From the NCBI GenBank assembly GCA_028023455.1, contig JAQFVV010000157.1:64001-128000 (forward strand): a stretch of DNA of 64,000 nt, written 5' to 3'. Shown here in pieces: positions 12,139-23,771 of this stretch. This stretch comes from Epiperipatus broadwayi. Taxonomy: Eukaryota; Onychophora; Udeonychophora; Euonychophora; Peripatidae. Both the position numbers and the translations under genes were made by a program. Numbering within the stretch: position 1 is the stretch's first letter; every line of letters starts with the position of its first letter. The notes under the pieces were generated by a model. That model searched no databases. It had not been told where the DNA came from and saw only the letters and a list, made by a program, of their open reading frames with translations.

Positions 12139-12514
12139 AAAGGTTTATCTAAACAAAAAGCAATTCATAATGTGTTAACAAATTAAATAAGAAAATAAAT
12201 TTGTAAGAAATGAAAAGTTTGTCGTTTTTGTTTATTTTTTAAATTTTATTTGAAAATAGAATTAATTGTTTGCAAAAATATTAATTGTTAAAAAAAAAAG
12301 TTAATGCTGATTAAACACAGACAAAAAGTATTCTATTGTTGTAATGGCTGCTATGAGAATTTTGATCTGTTGTTAGAGAACACAAAAAAAGAGGAATTTT
12401 ATCCACTATAGATGTTTTTTTGAAAATTATTAGGTGGTATAACTTATAAATTACTAGTCATAAAGATAACCCTTATTTCATTTCATTTGTATTTATTTAA
12501 CATGGCTGAATAAA
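12139..12514. other. AT-rich stretch without a gene
   Basis: Nothing recognisable beyond A and T runs. Confidence 0.4.
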
Positions 12515-12755
12515 AATTTTGCTGAAGTGTATCTTTATCTTTCTAAGAAAGTAATCTCATTCTAAAATACGTATGTCCTTACACTATAAACAAGTTCTAA
12601 TTGTACTTACCATTGTCAGATTTATCTGCTGCAGCTGTGGTAAAGCACAATATTTAAGTATATAAAATAAAGCAGTCAAATGAGATGTCAAACGTGGGTT
12701 ACAAAAGGAAGGTACCAAAGAAGAGGAGAATGCACATATTAGAATTTTTCTCTAT
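12515..12755 (+). repeat. Dispersed repeat, second copy (right of LINE)
   Basis: Diverged copy of 5100-5368 in the same orientation, with shared segments around 'cattgtcagatttatctgctg' and 'atataaaataaagcagtcaa'. Confidence 0.55.
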
Positions 12756-13248
12756 AAGATATGTCTAAAATAAACTTATTGTTGTCCATAAAATCTTCAA
12801 ATTTTATAATTTATATGTTTGTACATGAATCCATGATATTATATAAATAAGATTTCAATATAAAGTGGACAATTAATATTTTAAATACAGATGAAAAAAT
12901 ACATTGCATATATGATGAGATCAACATCTAAATGAAACCAAAAAAAAAAATTAGTAAGATTATTTTAAATTACTTTATGATAAATAATTTATTTGAAAGT
13001 GACTTATTTTCCTCTTGTGTTAAAATTTAATGCATTGGTATTTTTCTTAGTCATATATTTAAAAAGTCACATGTGACATGAAAGAATTTAAAACTTTTAT
13101 TTTAAATATTATAAAATTGTTATTCTTATTATTATTATTAATCTTGGGACTAGAAATTAGTCAAGTTTGGGAGAAATTAGGGATAGATCATCAAAATAAG
13201 AGTCATAGATCACATGACCCAATTTTCTTTAGCTTGTAAGATATAATC
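12756..13248. other. AT-rich stretch without a gene
   Basis: No gene. A short ATT run near 13128-13140. Confidence 0.4.
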
Positions 13249-13346
13249 AATGAGGATTGCCAATTCCTCAACAAGCTTTGTGATAAATGCTTATCCAGAG
13301 CCAGCATTTAAAATATCTCTGTCAGCACCCCCCCCCAAAAAAAAAA

Positions 13347-13387
13347 CCTCTGACCATGGTTTCGTGCTTTGGCACTCCTCAGAGGAG
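13347..13387 (-). ncRNA. Type-I hammerhead ribozyme, complete core (F3 left arm)
   Basis: Minus strand, 41 nt: CTCCT (stem I), CTGAGGA (C3-A9), GTGC-CAAA-GCAC (four-pair stem II closed by the usual G-C at 10.1/11.1), GAAA (G12-A15.1), CC-AT-GG-T (stem III, self-complementary, A15.1-U16.1), C (position 17), AGAGG (stem I). The cleavage triplet is GUC. Stem I pairs U-A, C-G, then one C-A mismatch, U-G and C-G. The plus-strand arm has CCTCT at the matching place, which would pair perfectly with AGAGG. All residues known to be required for hammerhead self-cleavage are present. The two-base stem III loop suggests activity as a dimer. Confidence 0.8.
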
Positions 13388-13406
13388 TGCTGAACTTACC
13401 CTAGAA

Positions 13407-13443
13407 CCTCTCTGAGGATTGCCAAAGCACAAAACCATGGTCA
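13407..13443 (+). ncRNA. Hammerhead-like motif, F3 right arm (mutated)
   Basis: Plus strand: CCTCT, CTGAGGA, TTGC-CAAA-GCAC, AAAA, CCATGGTC, AAAGA. G12 has become A, stem II has lost its closing pair and stem I has two mismatches, so this arm is probably inactive. Confidence 0.6.
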
Positions 13444-13689
13444 AAGATTTGGGGGGGGGGGGATCCTGACAGAGATATTTTAAATGCTGGCTCTGGCTAA
13501 GCATTTATCACAAAGCTTGTTGTGGAATTGGCAATCCTTATGGTTTATTAGGAATAAATGTTTGATTTAATCAGATTTCATATTAAATAGTTTTTTGTCA
13601 TATATATTTTATTTTATTTATTATTTAAATAAAAAAAATATTAAATTGTGAATTTTTGTTGTTGTTGTTGTAAATAAATTAATTGTTAA

Positions 13690-13795
13690 TATTTAAAAAT
13701 CATTTCTCACCAATTTCTTATCTGATAGACAAGTATCTCATTTTAATACCTAGATTAAAATAATAATATATATGTGGAATGGATGATTATCAGAA
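13690..13795 (-). repeat. Unoccupied paralogue of the LINE target site
   Basis: Read on the minus strand, 'atcatccattccacata' (15 of 17 bases as at 5565-5582) is followed by a short 'tattattatttta' tract and then by the flank also found at 11344-11400. This is the arrangement expected before microsatellite expansion and LINE insertion. Confidence 0.65.
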
Positions 13796-14570
13796 AATAT
13801 GACAATCCAAATTGAGGCTTGTACTTTATATAAGCTTTAGTCTCCTCATTATTCATAATTATAATCAAATAGAATAAAATTTAGGTTATAGTCACTTCAC
13901 CTTGTACACAATTGCCTGCTGGTCATTGGTGATCAAATAATTATTCCCCTAAATAATATTTATAATAACAATTAGCAGAATAATCTTGCAATTCCATTAC
14001 AGTTTTAAAGAATCCTTAAAATATAATTTTATTATCCTTTATATATACAGTACATGCTAATATTTTACAGTTTTTGTGAAGAATAACTGAAATGTTACTG
14101 CACAATACATACATTGATTCAGACATGGCACTTCTGAATTTTGGATAGAGTACCAGTCACTTTTTTACTTGAATACTTATATTGAAATTACTGCCACTGT
14201 CAACGATAATATTTGTTAATAAAGTTTATTAATCAAACCATACCCAATCATGAAAATAAATAAATACTTAAGCACTTATGTCAATGCATAAAAAAAAACT
14301 AACTAAATAATATATTTATAGTACTTTAACTAGAAACAGGGATAACATCAGATGTTCCTGGAGATTAAATCAGTCTTATCTTCTCTTCCCAAATGTCAAC
14401 ATGATGATGTTTATTAGTTAAATTAGAAATTCAAGATTCTATTGAAAAGATATATATATATATATACACATTGAAAATACATAAAAATAATATATATATA
14501 TATATATATATATATTAATACATAAAAATAATATATATATATATATATATAATGATTAACTAAAGGAACT
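13796..14570. other. AT-rich stretch with short TA runs
   Basis: No gene. 14476-14550 holds two tandem units of 'acataaaaataa' followed by (TA)n. Confidence 0.5.
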
Positions 14571-14697
14571 AAAAACACAATTACTTTTTTACTCAGCCAC
14601 TTTAATATTTCAACTAGAAAAGTGGTTTTCATCAGAAAACCAGACTTCTGTTTTGGACATATTAAAGTGGCTGCATAGAAAAGTAATTGTTTTTTTA
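14571..14697. repeat. Foldback palindrome, family F4
   Basis: Short inverted repeat: 'aattacttttttactcagcc' on the left and its near inverse on the right, enclosing 'actttaatat' and 'gtggttttc' blocks. It carries a hammerhead-type core on the minus strand. Confidence 0.75.
14597..14641 (-). ncRNA. Type-I hammerhead-like motif (F4)
   Basis: Minus strand: GGTTTT (stem I), CTGATGA, AAC/GTT stem around ten bases, GAAA, TAT then U17 (AUU triplet), AAAGTGG closing stem I by U-A and wobble pairs. The core is intact but stem II is only three pairs in an AT-rich setting, so chance is harder to exclude. Confidence 0.5.
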
Positions 14698-14969
14698 TTG
14701 AAAACACATAAATTCATATATATTATAAACAACAGTATCTCTTGAAACTTAATTATATATGCAATATTTCAAATTAAAAATACACGATTCTGATCAATGG
14801 AATAAAATTTAATAATAATAAAACTTTTGAAAAAATGCATAATTAAATATATTATAACTTCTAAATAACATGCCAAAAACAAATTCATGAAACTAATTAT
14901 TATTTACAAAGATTATTATTTGTAATTGACGAACTTTGTTACATGTTCTTGTGTTTTGACAAGTCTTGG

Positions 14970-14973
<4 letters not shown>

Positions 14974-15051
<78 letters not shown>
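14974..15051. repeat. (TA)n microsatellite
   Basis: About 39 uninterrupted TA units. Confidence 0.95.
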
Positions 15052-15058
<7 letters not shown>

Positions 15059-16091
15059 TATGCTTAATAATTAATAATACTAATTAGTTTATCATGTGAG
15101 AACTAAATTTAAAATAAAATACTAAAAGTTGATTATTTAATAGTATAACTGATCATAAAAAGTTGAATTTCTTGTGATATTGTTGTTGCAAAACTTGACA
15201 AACATGTGAAATGCACTTTACAAAAAAATGTGCTACATGATACCATGATTTCACACAATGATATTATTTGGCAGATTGATGCAGGAAGGTTTCCATAATA
15301 TGTATCTATCAGCAGAAACATGTACTACAACAGGTGTGATTACCAGAAAAGAATTCCAGTTATTTTTGGGCATCTCCTCTTATTTAATTCAGACTTCGCA
15401 ATTATATTACAGGTCTTTTAAAAAAAGTTGTTTCACTTAATAATCTCCAATAATTATATATAAATTTTGGTAAAATTTTTACTTTATTAAAATTGATATT
15501 ATGTTTTGTTAATTTGCTATATAAATAAATGACTGATAAATTAGATTACTTTCTAAAAGCAAAAAATAATTATCTTTTTTGGAAGTTAATTTTACAAATT
15601 AGTCTGTCCAATGTAATAAAGTTTCCAGACTCACAAATATCATGGTATTTTAAAGGAGTTTTATTACTAGGATGTGATAATACTTTTGTATTTTTTTTAA
15701 TTAGTAAGATATTGCTGATATTATTTTTCTTAAGAATACAACTAACTTTGTGAGTGATTTTTCTTTTTATAAAGCTTTTGTTCAACATGCAAAAGTCACT
15801 GTCAAAATTTCAAATTATCTAAATTCTTTTTTTAGGTATGAAAATGCTTTGTTAATCTTGTTGTATATAAAATCATTGATAAGTAACATTTTTTTAGTAA
15901 TAGTCTTGGAAAATATATCTGTTATCTAAAAACAATTTTCTTTTATCTAACAGGTTCTAGACATGGAAAATAATCAAACTGAAGAATGATGAAAAGAGAA
16001 TTGTAAATATTCTCTTCTGTATTTGTTTTTATTCATAATATTATACAAAAAATATGTTTATTTATTTAATAAATTTGTAAGAATGTATATA
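15052..16091. other. AT-rich stretch without a gene
   Basis: No supportable coding region. 15385-15465 resembles 1600-1680. Confidence 0.4.
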
Positions 16092-16378
16092 TAGGTCAGG
16101 ATAGTTTGATCTTAAATGAAAGAATAAAGGTATTTAAAAGTAGGGTTAGAAATAAATATCTTAGTTCTGCTTTGTATGTCCATGAAAAAGATACAGGTCA
16201 CACTATTAATTTTGATGAAGCTAAAATTGTCTTCTTTGAGAGAAATAAAATAAAAAGAATTAAAGAATCTTTATTATTAAAAATGTATGAGTCTGAAGCA
16301 ATTAACTTATTTAAAAGTTATTTTAATATTAGTGGTAAATGGGAAGTAAATGGAATTGTGGGTAATGTGTAATATAAA
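16092..16378 (+). pseudogene. Penelope-like element, C-terminal (GIY-YIG region) fragment
   Basis: An open frame of about 90 codons with SALYVHEKDTGHTINFDEAK, then FFERNKIKRIKESLLLKMYE and ending FNISGKW. The pattern Ala-x3-His-x3-Thr-Gly-His, then Asn-x3-Arg-x-x-Glu, then a Ile-Ser/Trp end, is the carboxy end of Penelope-like proteins, where it belongs to the GIY-YIG endonuclease domain. The reverse transcriptase and GIY-YIG core upstream are missing, so this is a 5'-truncated relic. The normal stop is kept at 16370. A hammerhead-like signature follows 30 bp later. Confidence 0.7.
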
Positions 16379-16404
16379 TATGTTGTTTTGTAGTTCTTTA
16401 CACT

Positions 16405-16440
16405 TGAGAAGTCTGCTTGTGGCAGTGAAACCATTGGTTC
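16405..16440 (+). ncRNA. Degenerate hammerhead-like sequence after Penelope-like ORF
   Basis: CTTGAGAA, stem CTGC/GGCAG around TTGT, then GAAA, then CCATTGGTT, which can form stem III with a GUU triplet. The first half deviates from CUGANGA and stem I is absent, so it is a relic at best. Its position just behind a Penelope-like frame is where such motifs are known in these elements. Confidence 0.4.
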
Positions 16441-16969
16441 TGTTTTTGATTTTATTTTTTCTTGGCTAGTCTGGTTGAGTTGGAGTAATTTTGTTTATAT
16501 ATATATAAGAAGTTGATTATGGTTTGCTACTTCCAGAATAAATTTGATATTTACAAAATTAAGAAAATCATAAGGACAAAAAACAATGATAACATTTCAA
16601 TCATAAAAATGACTTTCGATTGTTGAAAATATCATAACTATTTGTTATAAAAATACAGGTTAATTTTAAAGAATTGAATGCAAAATTTCATATATGATTA
16701 TATTATGGAATAATATAATTAGTCATGCCCATTCATATGATTTAAGAGAAATGCTAATCATGGATTTAGTTATTTTATTTGGTTTTCATGGACAGTTAGC
16801 TTAGCCCTTTACCAAGAGCTATAGGATTGTTATTAGTATAAAAATATATGATTGTTTGTCTTATGCAGAAAACATGTCTTGCTATATATGTCCTCCAAAA
16901 ATGTTCTCAGTAATTAATTTTTATGGCTTGCATTATAATTAAAGATTTAGAACTTGCTTATATATATAT
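16441..16969. other. AT-rich stretch without a gene
   Basis: Nothing recognisable. It ends in the short (TA)n flanking the next element. Confidence 0.4.
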
Positions 16970-18516
16970 TGTAACAGGAATTTCCCTTCCTTAAACTTAC
17001 TTTTTTAACTTTCTATTGTTTATTCTATTTTACAAAACTCATATGATTTTGTAATACAATTTTTCAGAGACCCATTATTCAAGCAGGGGAGTAAATATGA
17101 TTAATAATTATATGTCAATCATACCCCCGGTCAGACCGGGATTTAATAAAAATATTAAGATGTCAGTCACCTTTCCAGACCACAGTAGCTCCCCAGCTGC
17201 ATGAAATATGAATCATCTCAATGGGTTTAAACCCAGGGCACCATCCAATACTTACACTGGAACCCATGAAATGTTATTAACACATTTCAAATGCTTGACC
17301 CATGGCTACTTCTTAACATGAGACTGACTACACATTTACTTAAATGAATGGAGAGAGAAATGTAAAATGACATTAATAATTTAAACAAATTTATTAAAAG
17401 ATAATAATTATAATGTAATAATAATAAAAAATAATAATAAAATATGAAACACATAAGGGATAGTATACACTTAACAATTATGCATGCTTATGATAACGAA
17501 TTCTATTCCAGATAAAGTTTAAAAGTTATAATAATGATATCAATGAATATTAATCTAGGATTAATACAGCACAGCTTTTGGAGTTTATTTGTGGTTTAAA
17601 CATCATCTCTGATTTTCATATGCATTTTACACAGTTCTTGTTTTTGTATCTGGGTATGCACATTTCTTGGCTTTTCTTTGTGTGGGGGGGATCACCCCTT
17701 TTCCTTGGATACAGTCAGTTTCTTGGTCAAGGTATTTGTAACATAAAGGAAGCTTCATGGTTTCTTGTTCTATGGTGTGTCTGATTCACTTAATTTGGCA
17801 GGGCTGGTTGAAACATCAGCAGAAGGTGAGTTAGAATAAATTACCATGGCATTTTGTTAATGGCACATGGAAGATGAGTGGGAGAAATGGCCAAACACCA
17901 GTGTTCGGTTCTACCCACTCACTCTCTTTAATAATTCAATAGAATCTAATAGCTTAATAACTCTCTAACTGAACTGAACTCAACTCAACTCAACAACTCC
18001 TGACAATAGAGGATGTGTGCTTTTTATACTACTCTGATCCCACCCTTGCTCGAGTTTCAACCGCGCTATCAATACACTTTAACTTTAAAAAATTTTAATT
18101 AAAATTTACATTTCTTTATTTTTTAGTTTTCTATTTTAATTACAGAGATTAGCCATATTGTTCAACTAATCAGTCTGGAATCTTAATCTCCAGAGCCTGA
18201 TTAATTTTGTACAAACTATTTTAATTTAATCATAAGAACTTTTTATTTTTTTAATTAAAAAAATACTTTTTTCAAAGAATATTTTTGACAGGATTATAAA
18301 ATAAAAGTATATGAAAGAAAGACAAGTTACAATTATGAACTAATTCCTAACTTATCTCTAAATTTTTCCTCTATTTTTTTAACTTCTAGCCTTTCAAACT
18401 ATTAAATTATGATTATTTTAAATTTTATATTTTTTTAATAAAAAAACAATAAGTAAATTATGTAACTCGTATATACACACACACTTGCGCAATGTTTGTA
18501 TATACATACCATTACA
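16970..18516 (-). mobile_element. LTR-like block X1 (TG...CA) in (TA)n
   Basis: 1.5 kb bounded by TGTAACAGG and CCATTACA, with TA-repeat on both sides. GC and codon pattern differ from the surroundings. On the minus strand a TATA box (TATAAAAAG, 18020-18028) lies about 490 bp from the element end, with CA-rich sequence behind it, as in an LTR promoter. A perfect hairpin CCCGGTC-A-GACCGGG lies near 17145-17159. No internal coding domain was found. It is best read as a solo LTR or large non-autonomous element; strand is inferred from the TATA box. Confidence 0.5.
18020..18028 (-). promoter_or_regulatory. Possible TATA box of X1
   Basis: TATAAAAAG on the minus strand, preceded by GC-richer sequence and followed by repeated 'gttgagttgagtt'. 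A plausible RNA polymerase II core promoter, judged by sequence alone. Confidence 0.4.
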
Positions 18517-18532
18517 ATATATATATATATAT

Positions 18533-20706
18533 TGTAACAATCCAGAGAAGGTAGACTAAAGGTATCTGCACTACAGGGCGCCATCTAGGCATTTGAACCT
18601 AGAAAAATTTATAAAGTAGGCAGATACGTAAGTCAAAAAAAAAAAATTTTTTTTCTATTTTGTTTCCGGTCGTTAGCCCATGTTACTAGCTCAGTGGAAT
18701 AGCAGAGATTTAATACTATAATACCTTATCTAATTATAATTTCAATATTAAAAAATAAATAAACTAAGCCACTGCCAGTAATTAGCATACAAACATTTAT
18801 TTATGCACATATATATAAGATTGAAAATTGTTTTAGTATCAGTTTACATTTTAACATTTAACATTATTTTTAACTTTACTTTAGATTTTAAATTACATTT
18901 TAATTTCTATTATATTATAAGTTTACATTTTAATTAAGTTCGCACAGATGGGATTATAAAAGCTTGTTTTAATATGTTGCGTATAGATCGGGTACATAGA
19001 TTACAATGGTCAAAAACATTTCAAAATCAACATAAACGATCAAAATATAAAATCATTGATACCGACACTTGCAGAGAGAAATTTATAAGTAACCCAATAG
19101 TATTCACCATAAGATACTTGCATTGTTACCAATAACTTAAAAGACATCCGAATAAATACATTTTAGATACTCACCATAAGGTATCATTATTTATCGAATG
19201 TCTATATATTTTGATCAAATAAGAAAACCCAAAACATACTTAACCGATAACCAATCCATGCAAATGTCTATAAACAACTTAAATTTAATGCATTTTTGTT
19301 TAGTGTCGAGTATGAATAGACTACATAGATTTGCATTTGAAAATAAACATTCTATCCCTATTTAACCTTAGGCTAAAATTCGTAGTCAAACTGGCATCAA
19401 TTCATCTGATATATCGATGTATTCAATGTAATACGGAATACAGCAGCACTAAAAAGATTAAGAGAAGACATTGACTCTCATCAGATAGGAATATTACATC
19501 TATCTAATGAGAACAACAATAAAAAAACTCCATAGAAAGGAACTGCGTTCTCTGTCTTATAATTCCTTCCATAGGCAAATGAGTGAGTGCGGCGTATATA
19601 TTAACGATTCTGCCAGTAGCGAATCTCTGACTACATCTTCTAACTACATCAATATATCCAATCCATTGACCCAATTTAACAATGACACAAATAACCTAAG
19701 ATTACCCTCCCCTAATATAACTTTACAAATCTATACAGCCATTCACGCCTAACTTAAGTTTAACATTTATATAATTAATTTAACGAAATACAAAAATCAT
19801 GATAAAACTTAAAGAACAAAATATAAATAAATAAATGGAAATGATTTTAAATATATATAAAAAAAGAAATACATCAAATAACATTATTAATAAATTAAGT
19901 TGGTCAGATAGGATAATATTGCAATCATTTAAATCTGGAAAGTTTTAATTTAATGTTCATTATTTATAAAGTTCTTACGGTTTAAAACAGTTCATCTTTA
20001 TCCGTTGCTTGCCATGAATGTGAATTACCATGCCGTCCTAAGATTGGTATTCTGTTGGCCGATTTATTTATCCATCTGGAGGTTTTTGCTTTAACTGGTC
20101 CTCAGTGTAGAAAAACGATAGTTCATTTCTCTTTCTTTTTTTGGCAAAACTGAAGGGATTGAAGAGTGCGTCTTTTCAATCCCTTCTCCTTCACTTCCGC
20201 ACTAACACATATCTGTCACATCTCTCAATAATAATTAATTAATAATTTTCAAACTTGTCCTTTTATATTAATTTGAAGGATCCAATGGACGTTATGTCAT
20301 GATGATGATATGGTCCTTTCGCTGAGGTCCGATTCCATTGTTTTTCATTCATTGGCTATTTGTTTCTATTGTTTTCCTATCTGACCGATGTTTTTACATT
20401 TAAATGCCCAAGGCTAGTTTACATTTCTAATTAAAACAATCATTTCCATTTCTGATTAATTAATGTGTTTTCAAACTTAAAGATATATTTTTATCTTTAA
20501 ATCTCTACTGAAAATTTAATTTTAAAACACTTTTTCTTTAATAAAGTTTTCGTTTAATAATTTTTTTTTTTTTTTTTATCTGTGCAATTTATATATACGA
20601 GTTTAAGATGATATTTAATTTCAATTTTTAATTCTTAAAGAAAATTTTTAAATGCGAACATGTTTAATAATAAAAAAACCATGCAACGTCGTCTGTGCTT
20701 GTTACA
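18533..20706 (-). mobile_element. LTR-like block X2 (TGTAACA...TGTTACA) in (TA)n
   Basis: 2.2 kb starting TGTAACAATCC and ending GCTTGTTACA, flanked by (TA)n on both sides and separated from X1 by only 16 bp of TA repeat. It has a TATA-like TATAAAAGG on the minus strand near 20262-20270. The left 1.2 kb is homologous to 57150-58110 (X5): both hold 'gaacctagaaaaatttataa'-type sequence, 'cacagatgg' and 'ttacaaatctat'. No protein domain was recognised; an 81-codon frame at 19507 is not conserved in X5. Confidence 0.5.
20262..20270 (-). promoter_or_regulatory. Possible TATA box of X2
   Basis: TATAAAAGG on the minus strand about 440 bp from the block end, a spacing similar to that in X1. Confidence 0.35.
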
Positions 20707-20825
20707 ATATATATATATATATATATATAGTAATTAACCTATTTATTCAGCATATGAATGTTCATTTTAATAAGAATTTGAACTTAAGATTTTCCATTTA
20801 TATTCATTCTCTAGTTCTTCTCATA

Positions 20826-21035
20826 CAACCGATACACATGACCACACACATGTGAAAAAGATATAATCTCCAAATATACATATTTCATGCAGAACCAGCA
20901 TTTATCAGTTGGGCCAGATCAGCATTTTTCACACATATATACAATCAATGCTTCACTTATATTAAAATAGCAATTCCTTAAACTGTAATGGACAGGCTTC
21001 AATCTTCTCAGCCCTCCAACAATTCAAACATTCAT
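20826..21035. repeat. Foldback family F5, single arm (copy a)
   Basis: Matches one arm of 34141-34709 through 'cacatgtgaaaaag', 'gaaccagca' and 'atggacaggcttcaatctt'. The second arm is absent. Confidence 0.7.
20870..20913 (-). ncRNA. Hammerhead-like motif, F5a
   Basis: Minus strand: CCCAA, CTGATAA (G8 changed to A), ATGC/GCAT stem II, GAAA, stem III ATA-TG-TAT, A17 (AUA triplet), TTTGG. G8 is essential, so this copy should be inactive. Its GAAA and clean stem III help define the family consensus. Confidence 0.6.
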
Positions 21036-21451
21036 TTCATTGAAAAACCAATGATGGAATTTTCAAAGTCTATGATGAATTTAATATTGTAGTCATAGTC
21101 ATTTATAAAATATATACTTTTATATCAAACTTATCAAATCTCTTCACCATAATATTTTTTCATTATTTTATTACACTATATAGTTATATTTGATGTATGT
21201 TATTTAATCTCATTTTTATACCTCTTCTTTGTGATTTAATTGGTTCCCCTATAAGATATTTCAGCCTTGATATGTTCAATTGTCATGCAGTATGTGCAAC
21301 ATCATTAAGATGATGATTATTTGAAATGATTATTTATAGAAACCAAGACCTTTTAAAGTTGCTACCAAGACATTATGACAGTAATGAGAGAATTTGTTAT
21401 TAAAGTTTACCTCCAAAATATTGCATTTCAAAGTCATGAACATGTATATAT

Positions 21452-21813
21452 ACATCACATGACCACCACTTCTTATGCTTGTGTATAACTGTTGTTAAAA
21501 CAGGCAAAACTCACTATACGTATTGCCACACACAACAAGCTAGAGTAATCAATGGATGCCAGAAGGCTTGTGCATAAAATCCCCATCTAGTCCCTACTCA
21601 TCCAATATCTCCAGATTAGTTTCTGGCTTGTGGCCTTTGTCAGGCTCCTCACTGACGAAGGCCACAAGCCAGAAACTACTCTGGGGATATTGAATGAGTA
21701 GGCACTAGATGGGGATTTTATACACAAGCCTTCTGTCATCCATTGATTACTCTAGCTTGTTGTGTGTGTCAATATGTATAGTGAGTTTTGCCTGTTTTAA
21801 TGTATATATACAT
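21452..21813. repeat. Foldback family F1, copy b (both arms)
   Basis: The best-preserved F1 palindrome. 'aacaggcaaaactcactata' on the left is mirrored at 21777-21798, and about 150-bp arms match closely around a centre near 21648. A 'tgtatatatacat' motif occurs just inside or at both borders. Confidence 0.9.
21646..21687 (+). ncRNA. Type-I hammerhead-like motif, F1b
   Basis: Plus strand: TCCTCA (stem I), CTGACGA, GGC/GCC stem with flanking A-A mismatch, GAAA, CTACTC (CUC triplet), TGGGGA. Stem I has six pairs with one wobble. C15.2 faces C16.2; in F1d this site reads CUAGUC and pairs. Confidence 0.65.
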
Positions 21814-23771
21814 GTAAGCTGCAGTCTCAATAGTATATGTAATGTACTCATGACGTTGTTCAATTTATCTTATAATGAGTGTTAGAAAAAATGGAAAATA
21901 TTTATATTTGAAGGTAAATTATTCAAAGAAAAGGAATTATTTAGAAAGGATAAAAGTGAAGATTAAGCTCATCTAGATATTTATATGGTGGTGAAATTTA
22001 AAATGTTAAATTGTCAACTAATGATGATTTTGCAAATATCTTTGTATATGAATAAATTTTATTGTGACATCTGTCAAATTAATATTATCTCATGTTTATT
22101 TTTGGTGTTTCATTGAATACATAAAATCTAGAAAATCATTAATCTTCAGACTTACCTTATATCAGAAATAACTGTGTTGTGTGCTGATTGCAGAGTGAAA
22201 TGATAGAAAGGTGAGATGAAGCCTTTAAATATAATAATTTAATTGTTCTTTTATTGATCGTTTATTTTATAGTGCTGAAGGAGAAAATATTGGCTGCAAT
22301 ATCATTCATTACATCAAGGAAACACAAAACAGAAAAATGGATACCTTTGCAAGAAGATTGGAGTTTAAACTCAATTTAAACTATCTTCAAGTTTCTAGTA
22401 GAACTTGATGATAACTGAAATATCAGGAATAATCAAAACATGATATAAACATTAAAACCTTTAGCACTTCTTTTCTCCAGCATTACAAACATCTAGATGT
22501 CATATTGGAAATTAGCTTCATTTAAGAATGTATTGTCTGAAAGTTGCAGTATACATGAATAAATCCAGACATCTAAATAAGCTGTAGGTCAACCTTCATT
22601 CATGTAAATATTTTGGTTTGCCTTGTCAAGAGATCTATGTGTAGATGCATCCATATCTATTTTTTTACAAGTGTACTTTTAATATTTATCAATATTATTT
22701 TTGATTACAAATAAATTATCTCAAATACTGCTGATTAACTCTATTTCTATTAAAATAATTAACCTTTTTACTAGATAATTTATGTAATTAGTCATAGTCA
22801 ATTAAAAGGCTAAGATAGCTTAATACAATTATTATAAAATGATAAAATCACCATAAGTTAACATTTAATAACTTTAGTTTATTATAACTTTTAAATTTTT
22901 TATTCAATTTTGAATCAATGTATTTTTCCATTTGTTATATTTTGCGAGCCATCATGAGTTTGATTACGAAAGTTCCCTTCTATTTTTTAATTCTTCATAT
23001 TTCTAAATTATTTTATTGCTTTAAAACTATATGCATAATTTAATAAACTTTTTTTAACAAGTATATTCAATATTCGTACTTCTAACCACTCTATTAGAAC
23101 TTAATAATTGAAGAAGCCAAAGGCATTAACTGAACACTTTTTCATTTAATATTGACATAAGCAAAGAAGAATTTATTGATAATAATTAAAATGATTTATA
23201 TTGTAATAACTTAAAATACGCGTCTTAAGTTTTATTTTAAAATAACTTTATAAATTTATTTAGTTAATGCTTGTGCATGTTTTAAAAATATATAGCCAGA
23301 AGCATATTAAAAGCTAAATTTATTGGTTTACTTATTACAGTTTGTATTATTTTTATATTTATGATTTCACAAAAATGAATAATAGTGATGCAGCCAGAGT
23401 TGATATCATTTCTTATGTAAAGATATCTAATCAGTTTATTAACTATCTGACAAAAATAATTTATAAGCACTATTAAATATAATTTATAATCAAAAATTGT
23501 CAAAATATCTAGCTGTCAATTTTATTTTTTTTTAAAAAAACTTATTCATTAAAGTGTGTGTGTTATGTATATATATTTTTAAAAGACAAAACTTTTAGGA
23601 ATGGAATATAATCTTAATTAAGAAGGGTCAAAATTAAAATAAATTTTAAAAAAGTAAATGTGTTTCAGAGACTCGGTGAAAAAAGTTGTGAAATAATTAA
23701 TAAACATAAAATTATCAAGAAACGGAGGAAATGCTCTTTGCAGCGATTGAAGGATAATGGGAAATTAAGAT
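21814..23771. other. AT-rich stretch without a gene
   Basis: About 2 kb with no credible coding frame, repeat or RNA that I could recognise. Confidence 0.5.

Larger units (their letters stand above)
13249..13543. repeat. Foldback palindrome, family F3
   Basis: Arms of about 145 bp. The left begins 'tgaggattgccaatt', includes 'caaagctttgtgataaatgc'-type sequence, a C run and an A run. The right is the inverse with a G run at 13451-13462. The centre is near 13396. Each arm carries a hammerhead motif, the left one complete. Confidence 0.9.

Noticed and set aside
15258-15440. A 60-codon frame with a phrase loosely like retroviral-type polymerase ('FLGIS')
   Set aside because: One short phrase only; neighbouring polymerase motifs are absent.
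19507-19752. An 81-codon plus-strand frame inside X2
   Set aside because: The homologous part of X5 does not keep the frame.
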